Of a DNA stretch of 64,000 bases, positions 1-10,208 are shown in pieces. Both the position numbers and the translations under genes were made by a program. The notes beneath the pieces were generated by a model that made no database searches, was not told the origin of the DNA, and saw nothing but the letters and a program-made list of their open reading frames with translations. How positions within the stretch are numbered: the stretch's first letter is position 1; every line of letters starts with the position of its first letter. Source of the DNA: Streptomyces sioyaensis (GTDB taxonomy: Bacteria > Actinomycetota > Actinomycetes > Streptomycetales > Streptomycetaceae); assembly GCF_004122735.1 (NCBI RefSeq), contig NZ_SDIF01000008.1, positions 1 through 64,000 on the forward strand, read 5' to 3'.

Positions 1-1
1 G

Positions 2-58
2 GAGCTCTCCGGCCAGGAGTACGTCGACATCTACGCCACCAAGGCCAGGGCCGCCTGA
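2..58 (+). CDS. C-terminal end of an unidentified protein
   Basis: The window opens inside a forward reading frame that encodes about 18 residues ending in YVDIYATKARAA and stops at TGA, 56-58. It is followed by a strong terminator hairpin, which supports it being a real gene end. The tail is too short to name a family, so no function is offered. Confidence 0.6.
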   Translation, partial: ELSGQEYVDIYATKARAA

Positions 59-75
59 CCCCTCGGCGGTGCGCC

Positions 76-104
76 GGGCCCCCTCCGTTCCGCGGAGGGG
101 GCCC
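76..104 (+). terminator. Strong intrinsic terminator-like hairpin
   Basis: A perfect 12-bp GC stem (76-87 pairs with 93-104) encloses a 5-nt loop, 18 nt after the stop of the forward gene and facing the 3' end of the reverse gene at 132. It lacks a T-run, as usual for Streptomyces, and may serve both convergent genes. Confidence 0.75.
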
Positions 105-131
105 GTTCGCGTGTGCGCCGGTCCGCGGAGG

Positions 132-2102
132 TCAGCAGGGCACCCGGAAGCCGTCGGGGCCGCGCCGGCCCTCGGCGCCGCCGGGCCGCGCCGTACGCAG
201 CGCCGCCTCGGGCCGCGGGACCGGGCTGCCGTCGGCCTGGAGCAGCTGCTGGTGACGGACGACGGTGCCGGTGCGGGCGCCGGGCACCCCCGCGTTCTTG
301 ACCGACACCCGGTTCAACGGGGCGGGCGCCAGCTGCTTCTTGGTGCGGACGAAGGAGACGAAGCTCTCGAAGTCACGGGTGTGCCGGACCGGTGCGGTGA
401 ATCCGGTGAAGGCGCTGAAGCCGTCCTGGTTGATGAGGGTGTAGGAGGGGGCGGCGAGGCGGTAGCGGCGGGTGAGGTCGAGGGCGGTGCCGTCGATGAA
501 GACGTCGGACGGGTCGATCCGCCGGCCGACCGGCGCCGCGGCGTCGAAGGTGTAGCGGACGTTGGCGGAGACGGCCAGCGGCGAGTAGCCGAGGCCGCCG
601 CCGGCGGTCGGCGCCCACTGCTCCTCCAGGGCGTCGTGGATCTGCCGGCCGGTGACGGTGACGGTCATGATCGGGTCGCCGAAGCCGACGGAGTTCCAGG
701 CCTGCGCGAAGGTGACGGTGCCGTCGGACTCCTCGTCCCGGATCAGATCGCCGGCGATCAGGGCCTGGCCGACGCGCGGTGCGACCGCGATGACGGCGAG
801 GTCGGCGGGGGTGTTGGGGTACTCCGCGGGGTCGTCCATCGGGCCGTGCTCCTGGCGGCCCGCCCACAGGGCCCAGTCGGCCACGAGGTTGCCCATGGTG
901 CTCTCCCCCGCGGCGTTGCGCCGCCGGGTGAAGGAGGCCGTCTGGGTGCCCAGGCGGCTGCGGGCGCGCCGGCTGGCGTAGTCCGCCCAGTAGCCGGCGA
1001 TCGAGCGCAGCTCGGGGTCCGGCGTCACGTCGTGGGTGTTGGGGTGGTTGACGGAGGTGGTCAGCTCCCGGACCACCGAGCCGGTGTCGGGGTCGAGCCG
1101 CAGGTTGATCTCGTTGATGAGCTGGCCGTAGCAGCCGGCCTCGACGAAGGGCCGGGGGTCGCCGTTGGGGTCGGGCAGCATCATCGTGAAGGCGCAGTGC
1201 CAGTGGCCGGTGACGATGGCGTCGATGTCCGGGGAGGCGCGCAGCGCCAGTTCGTAGGCGGGCCCCGAGGGGTTCTTGCCGCTGGAGAAGTCGCTGCCGG
1301 CCACCGCGCCGTCGTGCATGCTGAGCACGATCGCGTGGACGCCGCGTTTCTTGAGCTCCGCGGCGCAGCGGTTGGCGGTTTCCAGCTCGTCCAGGGTGCG
1401 CAGTCCCGGCTGGTAGGAGCCGGGGAAGGACTCGGTGCCGATGGCGGTCAGATGGATGAAGCCGACCGGCAGCCGGCGGCCGCCGCCGGCGTCCACCTGC
1501 ACGATGTTGTACGGCGGCAGCACCAGTTCGCCGTTGGAGCGCCACACCATGTTGGCGCTGTAGTAGGGGAACTCGGCGCCACGGTAGCGGCGGCCGGTGG
1601 AGTCCGTGAAGTCGTCGTCGCGGCCGACCGTCGGGTAGCCGTCGCCGTCCTCCATGTGCGAGGTGAGGAAGGTCGCGGACTTGTCGAACTCGTGGTTGCC
1701 GGCCGAGGCGAAGTCCAGGCCCATGGCGTTGAGCGCCTCGATGGTGGGCTCGTCGGCGAAGGCGGCGGCGTCGAACTCCCAGCCGGAGAAGAGGTCACCG
1801 GGGGCGAAGAAGAGGGAGTTGCGGCGGCCGTCGCGCAGTCGCTCCAGGTGGGCGGCCATGGAGGCGACGCCCCCGACGGTGTAGGTCTTCCCGCCGGCTC
1901 CGGTGATGATCGAGTGGGCGCCGGGCGCGCCCTGCAGATAGCCGTGAAGGTCGGTGATGTTGAGGAGTTGGACGTCGACGTATTCGTCGGCGGTGGCCGC
2001 GTCGCGGGCGTGGCCGGTGGCGTAGGCGTTGCTGCCGATGGCGCTCGCCGTGGCCAGAGCCCCCGCGGCGGTGAAGAAGGAGCGTCGTCCGATGTCGCGC
2101 AC
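132..2102 (-). CDS. Tat-exported bifunctional metallophosphatase / 5'-nucleotidase family protein
   Basis: Predicted 656-aa calcineurin-like phosphoesterase of the UshA/5'-nucleotidase class, expected to hydrolyse nucleotides or other phosphoesters outside the cell. The start chosen is GTG at 2102, which sits 7 nt behind AGGAGAG and puts the twin-arginine signal (GRRSFF, then an Ala-rich hydrophobic stretch) at residues 5-29; an upstream in-frame start at 2153 would add 17 residues and has no ribosome site. Metal-binding motifs are visible in order: DLHG near 51-54, GDLFSG near 102-107, GNHEFD near 135-140 and a later GHWH. The second half matches the C-terminal nucleotidase domain that binds substrate. 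The gene stands alone. Substrate cannot be read from the sequence. Confidence 0.9.
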   Translation of the reverse strand: MRDIGRRSFFTAAGALATASAIGSNAYATGHARDAATADEYVDVQLLNITDLHGYLQGAPGAHSIITGAGGKTYTVGGVASMAAHLERLRDGRRNSLFFAPGDLFSGWEFDAAAFADEPTIEALNAMGLDFASAGNHEFDKSATFLTSHMEDGDGYPTVGRDDDFTDSTGRRYRGAEFPYYSANMVWRSNGELVLPPYNIVQVDAGGGRRLPVGFIHLTAIGTESFPGSYQPGLRTLDELETANRCAAELKKRGVHAIVLSMHDGAVAGSDFSSGKNPSGPAYELALRASPDIDAIVTGHWHCAFTMMLPDPNGDPRPFVEAGCYGQLINEINLRLDPDTGSVVRELTTSVNHPNTHDVTPDPELRSIAGYWADYASRRARSRLGTQTASFTRRRNAAGESTMGNLVADWALWAGRQEHGPMDDPAEYPNTPADLAVIAVAPRVGQALIAGDLIRDEESDGTVTFAQAWNSVGFGDPIMTVTVTGRQIHDALEEQWAPTAGGGLGYSPLAVSANVRYTFDAAAPVGRRIDPSDVFIDGTALDLTRRYRLAAPSYTLINQDGFSAFTGFTAPVRHTRDFESFVSFVRTKKQLAPAPLNRVSVKNAGVPGARTGTVVRHQQLLQADGSPVPRPEAALRTARPGGAEGRRGPDGFRVPC

Positions 2103-2220
2103 TGCGTCACTCTCCTGAGCGGGCCGTCCGTGAGGGGACGACGGGAGAGTCAAGCAAGCCGCTCGGGACGACCGGTCACCGTGGTGCGTACCGGGCGTGA
2201 ACGGGCGGGGGACAGTCGCC

Positions 2221-2284
2221 CCCAGGGCGTGTCCCGTGGATCATGGCGGGTGCGTGGCACCTGATCCACAGGACACGCCCTGGG
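2221..2284. repeat. Long inverted repeat, MITE/REP-like
   Basis: Arms of 23 bp (2221-2243 and 2262-2284) match with one mismatch around an 18-nt loop that itself holds a small hairpin (GGTGC/GCACC). The arm core GGGCGTGTCC resembles dispersed palindromes seen in many Streptomyces intergenic regions. It lies between the metallophosphatase start and the MFS stop, so it could also end efflux-gene transcripts. Confidence 0.75.
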
Positions 2285-2334
2285 GCGCGGTGGGGCCCGC
2301 CGTCCGGCGGAGCGGCCGTTCGGCGAGACGGGTG

Positions 2335-3972
2335 TTACAGGCGTTCCACCGGGTCGCCGGCCGCCGGGCCGGGCCCGGGCCCCGGCTGCCGCCCGGCCGT
2401 GGCGAAGGCCGCGTTCCCGGTCCGGCCCGGGCCGCTGCCCAGCTGCTGGCCGCGGAGCAGGAACCAGGCGGCTCCCGCGGCGGACAGCAGAACCACCGCC
2501 CCCACCCCGGCCGCGACGTCCACCCCGTTCACGAAGGAGTCCTGAGCGGCCTTCACCAGTGCCGCTCCCTGGTCGGCGGGGAGTTGGCCGGCCGTCTCCA
2601 CGGCGCCGCCGAGCGATTCCCGGGCGGCGTCGGCGGCGGGCTCGGACACCCCGGAGGGCGTGGCGAAGCCCCGGTAGATGCTGGTGACGATGGAGCCGAG
2701 GAGGGCGATGCCGAGGGCCGCGCCGAGTTCGTAGGCCGTCTCGGAGACCGCGGAGGCCGCTCCCGCCTCCTCCTTGGGCACATTGGAGAGGATCACATCG
2801 GCGGTGACGGTGAACGAGAAACCGGCGCCGACGCCGACGATGAAGAGGATGAAGCACAGCGCCGCGGTGCCGGTGTCGGCGTGCAGGGTCGTGCAGCCGA
2901 CCAGCGACAGCCCGACCACGGCGAGACCGCCGGCCACCACGATCCGTACGGACAGCTTCCGGGCGACCCAGCCGGCGGCCAGGCCCGCGCCCACCGCGCC
3001 GACCGCGGCCGGGAGTTCGACGAGTCCGGCGTTCAGCGGCGAGCGCTGCTGCACCATCTGGAGGAACTGGGAGAGGAAGAAGACCAGCCCGGACAGCCCG
3101 AGGATGGTCAGCAGATCCGCCAGCACCGCCCCGGAGAAGCCGCGGTGCGCGAAGAGCTTCATGTTCAGCAGCGGGGCGGGCAGGGTGAGCTGCCGGCGGA
3201 CGAACCAGACCAGTGCGAGCACCCCGATGGCGGCCGCCAGGGCGATGTCCCAGCGGTAGCCCTCCACCGCCGCTTCCTTGATGGCGTAGACGACACCGAC
3301 GATGCCGACGAGGGAGAGCGCGACGCTGGGGATGTCCCACGGCCCGGGGTCCGGGTTACGTGACTCCGGGATGACCTTGGCGCCGACGGCGACCAGCAGC
3401 GCCATCACCGGCAGGTTGATCAGGAAGACCGAGCCCCACCAGAAGTGCCCCAGCAGAAAGCCGCCGAGGACCGGCCCGACGGCCATACCGGCCGAGGCCA
3501 TCGCGCCCCAGATGCCGATGGCGAGGCTGCGTTCCCTGGGGTCGTGGAAGAGGTTGCGGATCAGCGCCAGGGTGGCGGGCATCAGGGTCGCCCCGGCCAC
3601 GCCCTGGAGGGCCCGCGCGGCGATCATCATCTCCGGGCTGGAGGCGTACGCGGCGAGCACCGACATCGCGCCGAAGCCGACGGAGCCGATCAGCAGCAGC
3701 TTCTTGCGGCCGACGCGGTCGCCGAGGCTGCCCATGGACACCAGCAGACCGGCGATGACGAAGGAGTAGATGTCGCCGATCCACAGTAGCTGGGCGCCGG
3801 AGGGGCGCAGGTCTTCGCTCAGGAAGGGGGTGGCGAGGCCGAGGACCGTGGCATCGACGCCGACCAGCAGGACGGCGAGGACGAGGACGGCGAGCGCGAG
3901 CCAGCGACCCGGGCGGGGCTGGTCGTCCACATGGGCCGAACCGGCCGGTCCTGACGCTATGGTCTCGGTCAT
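2335..3972 (-). CDS. MFS drug efflux transporter, DHA2 (14-helix) type
   Basis: A 545-aa integral membrane protein of the major facilitator superfamily, QacA/SmvA-like, expected to export toxic compounds by proton antiport. Features include the motif GDRVGRKK in the first cytoplasmic loop (about residue 84), the antiporter-type GPVLGG signature near residue 165, and enough hydrophobic segments for about 14 helices. Its ATG overlaps the stop of the upstream tetR gene (ATGA), so the two are translationally coupled and probably co-regulated by that repressor. Substrate is unknown. Confidence 0.9.
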   Translation of the reverse strand: MTETIASGPAGSAHVDDQPRPGRWLALAVLVLAVLLVGVDATVLGLATPFLSEDLRPSGAQLLWIGDIYSFVIAGLLVSMGSLGDRVGRKKLLLIGSVGFGAMSVLAAYASSPEMMIAARALQGVAGATLMPATLALIRNLFHDPRERSLAIGIWGAMASAGMAVGPVLGGFLLGHFWWGSVFLINLPVMALLVAVGAKVIPESRNPDPGPWDIPSVALSLVGIVGVVYAIKEAAVEGYRWDIALAAAIGVLALVWFVRRQLTLPAPLLNMKLFAHRGFSGAVLADLLTILGLSGLVFFLSQFLQMVQQRSPLNAGLVELPAAVGAVGAGLAAGWVARKLSVRIVVAGGLAVVGLSLVGCTTLHADTGTAALCFILFIVGVGAGFSFTVTADVILSNVPKEEAGAASAVSETAYELGAALGIALLGSIVTSIYRGFATPSGVSEPAADAARESLGGAVETAGQLPADQGAALVKAAQDSFVNGVDVAAGVGAVVLLSAAGAAWFLLRGQQLGSGPGRTGNAAFATAGRQPGPGPGPAAGDPVERL

Positions 3973-4520
3973 TTCTCCATGCTCCGTCGGATGCCGCCGA
4001 GCAGCAGCTCGGCGATCGAGTGGTGAAGGTCGTTACGGGCGACCCGTCCTTCGTGGACGGCCCAGGCGCCGGCGCCGATCAGTCCGTAGAGCGCCTCGGC
4101 GAGCCAGGCGGGGCTCAGATCGATCCGGAAGTCGCCCTCTTCCTGGCCGCGTCGGAACAGCGCGGTGATCCGGGCGTCGAGCCGGTCCCAGCCGGCGTTG
4201 ACCTCGTCGCCCTCGAAGAGCTGGTTCTCGGTGGCGAGAAAGGCCAGCATGTCGGCCACCGGTTCGGTTTCGGTGATCAGCCGGCGCAGCGCACCGGCGG
4301 CGTCCCCCTCGTCCAGCCGCGCGCTGTCCATCGCCTGCCCGAACTGCGCTATCCCCTGCTCCTCCAGCGCTTTGATCAGGGCGTCCCGCCCGGCGAAGTG
4401 CCGGTGCAGGGTCGCCCGGCTGATGCCCGCGGCGCGGGCGATCTCGTCCATCGACGTCGTCGCCCGCCGCGTGAGCAGCGCGGCGGCTTCCTTGAGTACC
4501 TGTTCCCGGTCCACAGCCAT
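3969..4520 (-). CDS. TetR-family repressor of the adjacent efflux pump
   Basis: A 183-aa TetR-type regulator. The N-terminal helix-turn-helix (SMDEIARAAGISRATLHRHF) spans roughly residues 24-43; the rest is the ligand/dimer domain. The ATG at 4520 is preferred over one 30 nt upstream because the latter lies inside the operator. It overlaps the MFS gene by 4 nt, a classic repressor-pump operon, and three copies of a 6-bp half-site occur just upstream. Ligand unknown. Confidence 0.9.
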   Translation of the reverse strand: MAVDREQVLKEAAALLTRRATTSMDEIARAAGISRATLHRHFAGRDALIKALEEQGIAQFGQAMDSARLDEGDAAGALRRLITETEPVADMLAFLATENQLFEGDEVNAGWDRLDARITALFRRGQEEGDFRIDLSPAWLAEALYGLIGAGAWAVHEGRVARNDLHHSIAELLLGGIRRSMEK

Positions 4521-4557
4521 GAGACATATGGTAACCGAATGAGACGTCAATGTCTCA
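4520..4557. promoter_or_regulatory. Candidate TetR operator
   Basis: TGAGACGTCAATGTCTCA at 4540-4557 is a perfect inverted repeat (6-bp arms, 6-nt spacer) placed in the promoter region of the tetR-MFS operon. A third TGAGAC half-site starts at 4520, exactly 20 bp from the first. Position and symmetry fit autoregulation by the TetR protein. Confidence 0.65.
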
Positions 4558-4586
4558 CACCCTCATGGCTCACCTCTTCCCGGCAC

Positions 4587-4638
4587 GTACGACGGCGGCC
4601 CGCCCCCGGTCTCTCCCGGGGGCGGGCCGCCGTCGTAC
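4587..4638 (-). terminator. Terminator downstream of argH
   Basis: A perfect 23-bp inverted repeat (4587-4609 with 4616-4638) and a 6-nt loop lie 12 nt after the argH stop. It isolates argGH transcription from the tetR-MFS operon in the same direction. Confidence 0.85.
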
Positions 4639-4649
4639 GCCTGAGCCGG

Positions 4650-6101
<1,452 letters not shown>

Positions 6102-6124
6102 TCATGGCTGCTGTGGTGTACGAA

Positions 6125-6190
6125 CTCCCCCAAGGTCTCAAGGACCAGGGGGTGCCCCCCACCTGGCCGAAGGCAGGGAGGCGGTCGTTG
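6125..6190. repeat. Dispersed Streptomyces-type repeat in the argG-argH gap
   Basis: The gap between argG and argH is mostly a GC-rich imperfect inverted repeat centred on CCAGGGGGTGCCCCCC, resembling the CCCCCC/GGGGGG elements scattered between Streptomyces genes. TGTACGAA occurs on both sides (near 6117 and 6189). It may act as an mRNA stability or attenuation element. Confidence 0.45.
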
Positions 6191-6211
6191 TACGAAGGTA
6201 ACGGGGCGGGC

Positions 6212-7405
6212 TCAGGCCAGGTCGCGCTTGGCCGCGATCTTGCTCGACATACCGAAGAGCTCGATGAAGCCCTTCGACAGCGACTGGTCGAAGGTGTCGC
6301 CGGTGTCGTACGTCGCCAGGTTGAAGTCGTAGAGCGACTGGTCGGACTTCCGGCCGGTGACGACCGCGCGGCCGCCGTGCAGGGTCATCCGGATGTCGCC
6401 GCTGACCGCCTGGTTGGCCTCGTTGATGAAGCCGTCCAGGGCGCGCTTGAGCGGGGAGAACCACAGGCCGTCGTAGACCAGCTCGCCCCAGCGCTGCTCG
6501 ACCTGCCGCTTGTAGCGGGCCAGTTCGCGCTCGACGGTGACGTTCTCCAGCTCCTGGTGCGCGGTGATCAGCGCGATGGCGCCGGGCGCCTCGTACACCT
6601 CGCGGGACTTGATGCCGACCAGCCGGTCCTCGACCATGTCGATCCGTCCGATGCCCTGGGCGCCGGCCCGCTCGTTGAGCTGCTGGATCGCCTGGAGGAC
6701 GGTGACGGGCTTGCCGTCGATGGCGACCGGGACGCCCTCCTTGAAGGAGATGATGACCTCGTCGGCCTCCCGCTGGGTGGCCGGGTTCTCCGTGTACTCG
6801 TACACGTCCTCGATCGGCGCGTTCCAGATGTCCTCCAGGAAGCCGGTCTCCACGGCCCGCCCGAAGACGTTCTGGTCGATGGAGTACGGCGACTTCTTGG
6901 TGGTCGCGATCGGGAGGTTCTTCTCCTCGCAGAAGGCGATCGCCTTGTCCCGGGTCATCGCGTAGTCACGGACCGGGGCGATGCACTTCAGGTCGGGGGC
7001 GAGGGAGGAGATGCCGGCCTCGAAGCGGACCTGGTCGTTGCCCTTGCCGGTGCAGCCGTGGGCGACGGTGGTGGCGCCGTGCTTCTTGGCGGCGGCGACC
7101 AGGTGCTTGACGATGGTCGGCCGGGAGAGCGCGGAGACCAGCGGATAGCGGTCCATGTACAGGGCGTTGGCCTTGATCGCCGGGAGGCAGTACTCGTCGG
7201 CGAATTCGTCCTTGGCGTCCGCGACCTCGGCCTCGACCGCGCCGCAGGCAAGCGCACGCTTGCGGATGACGTCCAGGTCCTCGCCGCCCTGGCCGACGTC
7301 CACGGCAACGGCGATGACCTCGGCGCCCGTCTCCTCGGCGATCCAGCCGATACAGACGGAGGTATCCAGGCCGCCCGAGTAGGCGAGTACGACGCGCTCG
7401 GTCAC
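6212..7405 (-). CDS. argG: Argininosuccinate synthase
   Basis: ATP-dependent condensation of citrulline and aspartate to argininosuccinate. The start is GTG at 7405 behind AAGGAG; a longer open frame upstream overlaps the operator. The 397-aa protein carries the PP-loop SGGLDTS at residues 10-16 and the family blocks [13 protein letters not shown] and KSPYSID. It heads an argGH unit. ARG-box-like sequences lie 25-85 nt upstream, so repression by ArgR with arginine is expected. Confidence 0.97.
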   Translation of the reverse strand: MTERVVLAYSGGLDTSVCIGWIAEETGAEVIAVAVDVGQGGEDLDVIRKRALACGAVEAEVADAKDEFADEYCLPAIKANALYMDRYPLVSALSRPTIVKHLVAAAKKHGATTVAHGCTGKGNDQVRFEAGISSLAPDLKCIAPVRDYAMTRDKAIAFCEEKNLPIATTKKSPYSIDQNVFGRAVETGFLEDIWNAPIEDVYEYTENPATQREADEVIISFKEGVPVAIDGKPVTVLQAIQQLNERAGAQGIGRIDMVEDRLVGIKSREVYEAPGAIALITAHQELENVTVERELARYKRQVEQRWGELVYDGLWFSPLKRALDGFINEANQAVSGDIRMTLHGGRAVVTGRKSDQSLYDFNLATYDTGDTFDQSLSKGFIELFGMSSKIAAKRDLA

Positions 7406-7430
7406 GGGTTTCTCCTTACGGTGCATTCGC

Positions 7431-7489
7431 TGATGGGTATAAGTATGCACTCCACCGTATGTTTCGTCAACGCGTCGATGAATATGCAG
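7431..7489 (-). promoter_or_regulatory. ARG-box-like operator region of argG
   Basis: Read on the reverse strand, two A/T-rich segments stand out in a very GC-rich context: GTGCATACTTATACCC (about 7450-7435) and CTGCATATTCATC (about 7490-7478). TGCAT followed by an A/T tract is typical of actinobacterial ArgR boxes. The gene argR is in this window. Confidence 0.55.
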
Positions 7490-7522
7490 GTCAGCGGCGG
7501 GTCGTCGGCGTGGCGCGAGCCC

Positions 7523-7900
7523 TCAGGCCCCCTCTCGGAGCACCTCGGCCAGCACAGCCGCTTGGCTGATGGACGCATCCTTCGTGGCCGTCAGCAGCGT
7601 CAGCGGCCCCTTGGCGGCGAGCGCCCGCAGCCGCTCCAGCGCCCGCCGGGGCCCCTCCTGCGCCAGCTCCGCGCGATAGCGCTCGGCGAACCGCTCGAAC
7701 CGCTCCTCCTGATGGCCGTACCAGCGCCGCAGCTCGGCCGAGGGCGCCACGTCCTTGCACCACTCGGTGAGCTGCGCATCCGCCTTGGACAGCCCGCGCG
7801 GCCACAGCCGGTCGACCAGCACCCGCGCCCCGTCATCCGGCTCCGGCGCCTCGTACACCCGGCGCACCCGGACGGCCTCCGCCGGGGACATTTCACCCAT
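7523..7900 (-). CDS. DUF488 (YeaO-like) protein
   Basis: A 125-aa small cytoplasmic protein of the DUF488 family, of unknown biochemical role. Diagnostic segments are RVLVDRLWPRGLSK (about 26-39) and DVAPS-LRRWYGH (about 50-63). The ATG three codons further in (7891) has a better-placed GAGG and may be the true start. It lies alone upstream of argG and downstream of the tRNA; the family is occasionally noted near stress genes but no function is inferred here. Confidence 0.85.
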   Translation of the reverse strand: MGEMSPAEAVRVRRVYEAPEPDDGARVLVDRLWPRGLSKADAQLTEWCKDVAPSAELRRWYGHQEERFERFAERYRAELAQEGPRRALERLRALAAKGPLTLLTATKDASISQAAVLAEVLREGA

Positions 7901-8042
7901 ACCTCATCGAACCACGGGCCGGGAGACCCCGCAGGGAGGGCGGGACGCACCCCCGTGGGGCCCCGCTTTGGATTCAGGGCCCGGGACAGGGTATTTTTCT
8001 TCTGCACACCCCGGCCGGGCATCGTCCGGCCGGTACGAGCAC

Positions 8043-8116
<74 letters not shown>

Positions 8117-8135
8117 CGGTGTTTTTGCAGGTCAG

Positions 8136-8167
8136 AGGCCGCTTCCTGAGATGGGGAGCGGCCTTTG
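8136..8167 (+). terminator. Terminator of tRNA-Pro
   Basis: An 11-bp stem (8136-8146 with 8154-8164, one G-T pair) followed by TTT lies 20 nt after the tRNA. Confidence 0.7.
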
Positions 8168-8307
8168 CCGTTGCGGCGGCGGCGCGGAGGCCCGGGCCCG
8201 GCAGCCTTCCCGGGACTGCGACGGGCCCGGGAAGGCGGGGTCCGGCCGGGCCGGCAGCGGCCCCGGCGGGTGTGCGGCCCGCGGGGCGGCCGGCCCCGCG
8301 GCGTCCG

Positions 8308-9402
8308 CTACGGCGCGGTCTCCGAGTACGGCGCGGTCTCCGAGAGGTCGCGCTGGTGCGGAATCGCGATCTCCTCCGGTTTCTGGAGGGCCACGGTCCG
8401 GGCCGGGGAGGGGATCCGGATGCCCTCGTCGCGGTAGCGCCGGTGCAGGCGCTTGATGAATTCGTGCTTGATCCGGTACTGGTCGCTGAACTCGCCGACG
8501 CCCAGGATCACCGTGAAGCCGATCCGGGAGTCGCCGAAGGTGTGGAAGCGGACGGCCGGTTCATGGTCCGGGTCACCGCCGTTGATGTCCTTCATGACGC
8601 TCTCGACGACCTCGGTGGTGACCCGCTCGACGTGGTCGAGGTCGCTGTCGTAGCCGACCCCCACCTGCACCAGGATCGTCAACTTCTGTTCCGGGCGGGT
8701 GAAGTTGGTCATGTTGGTGCCGGCCAGCTGGGTGTTGGGGATGATCACCAGGTTGTTGGAGAGCTGCCGCACCACGGTGTTACGCCAGTTGACGTCGACG
8801 ACATAGCCCTCCTCGCCGCTGCTGAGCCGGATGTAGTCGCCGGGCTGCACCGTCTTCGAGGCGAGGATGTGCACGCCCGCGAAGAGGTTGGCGAGGGTGT
8901 CCTGGAGGGCCAGGGCGACCGCGAGACCGCCCACGCCCAGCGCGGTCAGGAGCGGGGCGATGGAGATGCCCAGGGTCTGCAGGACGACGAGAAATCCCAT
9001 CGCCAGCACGATGATGCGGGTGATGTTGGCGAAGATGGTCGCCGATCCGGCCACCCCGGACCGGGACTGGGCAAGGGACCTCACCAGCCCGGTGATCACC
9101 CGGGCCGCGGTGAGCGTGACGACCAGGATGAGCAGCACCATCAGCGCCCGGTCGACGGTGTGTCCGACCCGCTCCGTCAGCGGCAGTGCGGCGGTCGCCG
9201 CCGCCAGCCCGCCGGTGATCGCCGCCCAGGGCACCACGGCCCGCAACGCGTCGACGATGACGTCGTCCCCGCTCCAGCGGGTGCGCAGCGCGTGTTTGCC
9301 CAGCCACCGCAGGGCCACCCGCAACAGCAGGCCCGCCACGATGCCGGCGGCCAGCGCCGCTCCGGCCACGATCAGGTCGTGCAGTGTCACCGCGCGGTTC
9401 AC
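8308..9402 (-). CDS. MscS-family mechanosensitive channel
   Basis: Predicted 364-aa small-conductance mechanosensitive channel, a plasma-membrane safety valve in osmotic downshock. The start is GTG at 9402 with AGGAGG 9 nt upstream. Four hydrophobic segments are followed by the pore-helix-like stretch LTALGVGGLAVALALQDTLANLFAGV and the beta domain containing PGDYI and NWRNT. The extreme C terminus is an exact repeat, SETAP-Y-SETAP, produced by an 18-bp tandem duplication. It is transcribed from its own promoter, converging on the tRNA. Confidence 0.88.
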   Translation of the reverse strand: MNRAVTLHDLIVAGAALAAGIVAGLLLRVALRWLGKHALRTRWSGDDVIVDALRAVVPWAAITGGLAAATAALPLTERVGHTVDRALMVLLILVVTLTAARVITGLVRSLAQSRSGVAGSATIFANITRIIVLAMGFLVVLQTLGISIAPLLTALGVGGLAVALALQDTLANLFAGVHILASKTVQPGDYIRLSSGEEGYVVDVNWRNTVVRQLSNNLVIIPNTQLAGTNMTNFTRPEQKLTILVQVGVGYDSDLDHVERVTTEVVESVMKDINGGDPDHEPAVRFHTFGDSRIGFTVILGVGEFSDQYRIKHEFIKRLHRRYRDEGIRIPSPARTVALQKPEEIAIPHQRDLSETAPYSETAP

Positions 9403-9496
9403 CGGCCGGCTCCTCCTGCGACCGGAAGGAGCGGACGTGCTATGAGCCGGATGTGATGTCTCGTCACCATGCCACCTTGTCTCTAGGGCTGCGAAG

Positions 9497-9526
9497 GCGC
9501 CGGGACATCCGCGGACGTCCCGGCGC
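9497..9526 (-). terminator. Hairpin downstream of argR
   Basis: A 10-bp perfect stem (9497-9506 with 9517-9526) lies about 130 nt beyond the argR stop and is the best terminator candidate for the argCJBDR operon. The surrounding 255-nt gap (9403-9657) holds nothing else recognisable. Confidence 0.5.
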
Positions 9527-9657
9527 GAACTGCCATCCTGCCGTATGGGGTTCGGCAGGCAACGGGTGGCTCGGTGGATTCTCGACACGGCCGCCGCACG
9601 GGGCGGGGCGAGGTGCTCCGGGGCGTGACGAGGCGCCCGGGTAGCTCCGGGGGGCGC

Positions 9658-10200
9658 TCAGTGCGCCTTCTGCGCCAGCCGCAGCAGGTGGTCGGCGAGG
9701 GCCTGACCGCCCGTCGGGTCGCGGCTGATGAGCATCAGGGTGTCGTCGCCCGCGATGGTGCCGAGGATGTCGTGCAGCTCGGCCTGGTCGATGGCCGAGG
9801 CCAGGAACTGGGCGGCGCCCGGCGGGGTGCGCAGGACAACGAGGTTGGCGGAGGCCTCGGCGGAGATGAGGAGTTCGCCGGAGAGGCGGCGCATCCGCTC
9901 CTCCTTGGCCGACTCGCCCAGCGGCGCCCGCGGCTTGCGGTCGCCGCCCTCACTGGGCACCGCGTAGATCAGCTCTCCACCGGTGTTGCGGATCTTCACC
10001 GCGCCCAGCTCGTCCAGATCGCGCGAGAGCGTCGCCTGGGTGACGGACAGTCCGTCGTCGGCGAGCAGCTTGGCGAGCTGGCTCTGGGAGCGGACCGGCA
10101 GCCGGTTGAGGATGTCCACGATCCGGCGGTGGCGGGCGGTGCGGGTCTGCGGCACGGCCTGGCCACCGTTGTGCAACTCGTTGTCCTGCGGCTCGGTCAT
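9658..10200 (-). CDS. argR: Arginine repressor
   Basis: A 180-aa ArgR/AhrC regulator that represses arginine synthesis when bound to arginine. The winged helix lies around residues 25-85 ([32 protein letters not shown]) and the C-terminal hexamerisation/arginine domain contains [15 protein letters not shown] at about 146-160. It is last in the argCJBDR operon, 8 nt after argD, so it likely represses its own transcription through the operator upstream of argC. Confidence 0.96.
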   Translation of the reverse strand: MTEPQDNELHNGGQAVPQTRTARHRRIVDILNRLPVRSQSQLAKLLADDGLSVTQATLSRDLDELGAVKIRNTGGELIYAVPSEGGDRKPRAPLGESAKEERMRRLSGELLISAEASANLVVLRTPPGAAQFLASAIDQAELHDILGTIAGDDTLMLISRDPTGGQALADHLLRLAQKAH

Positions 10201-10208
10201 CGTTGTCG

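Noticed and set aside
69-2264. Long forward open frame antisense to the metallophosphatase
   Set aside because: Gly/Val/Arg-rich product without domains; typical by-product of GC-rich codons. The same applies to 4020-6332, 6104-8065, 8059-9456, 10203-11696, 15982-17580, 41017-43995 and 58413-60098.
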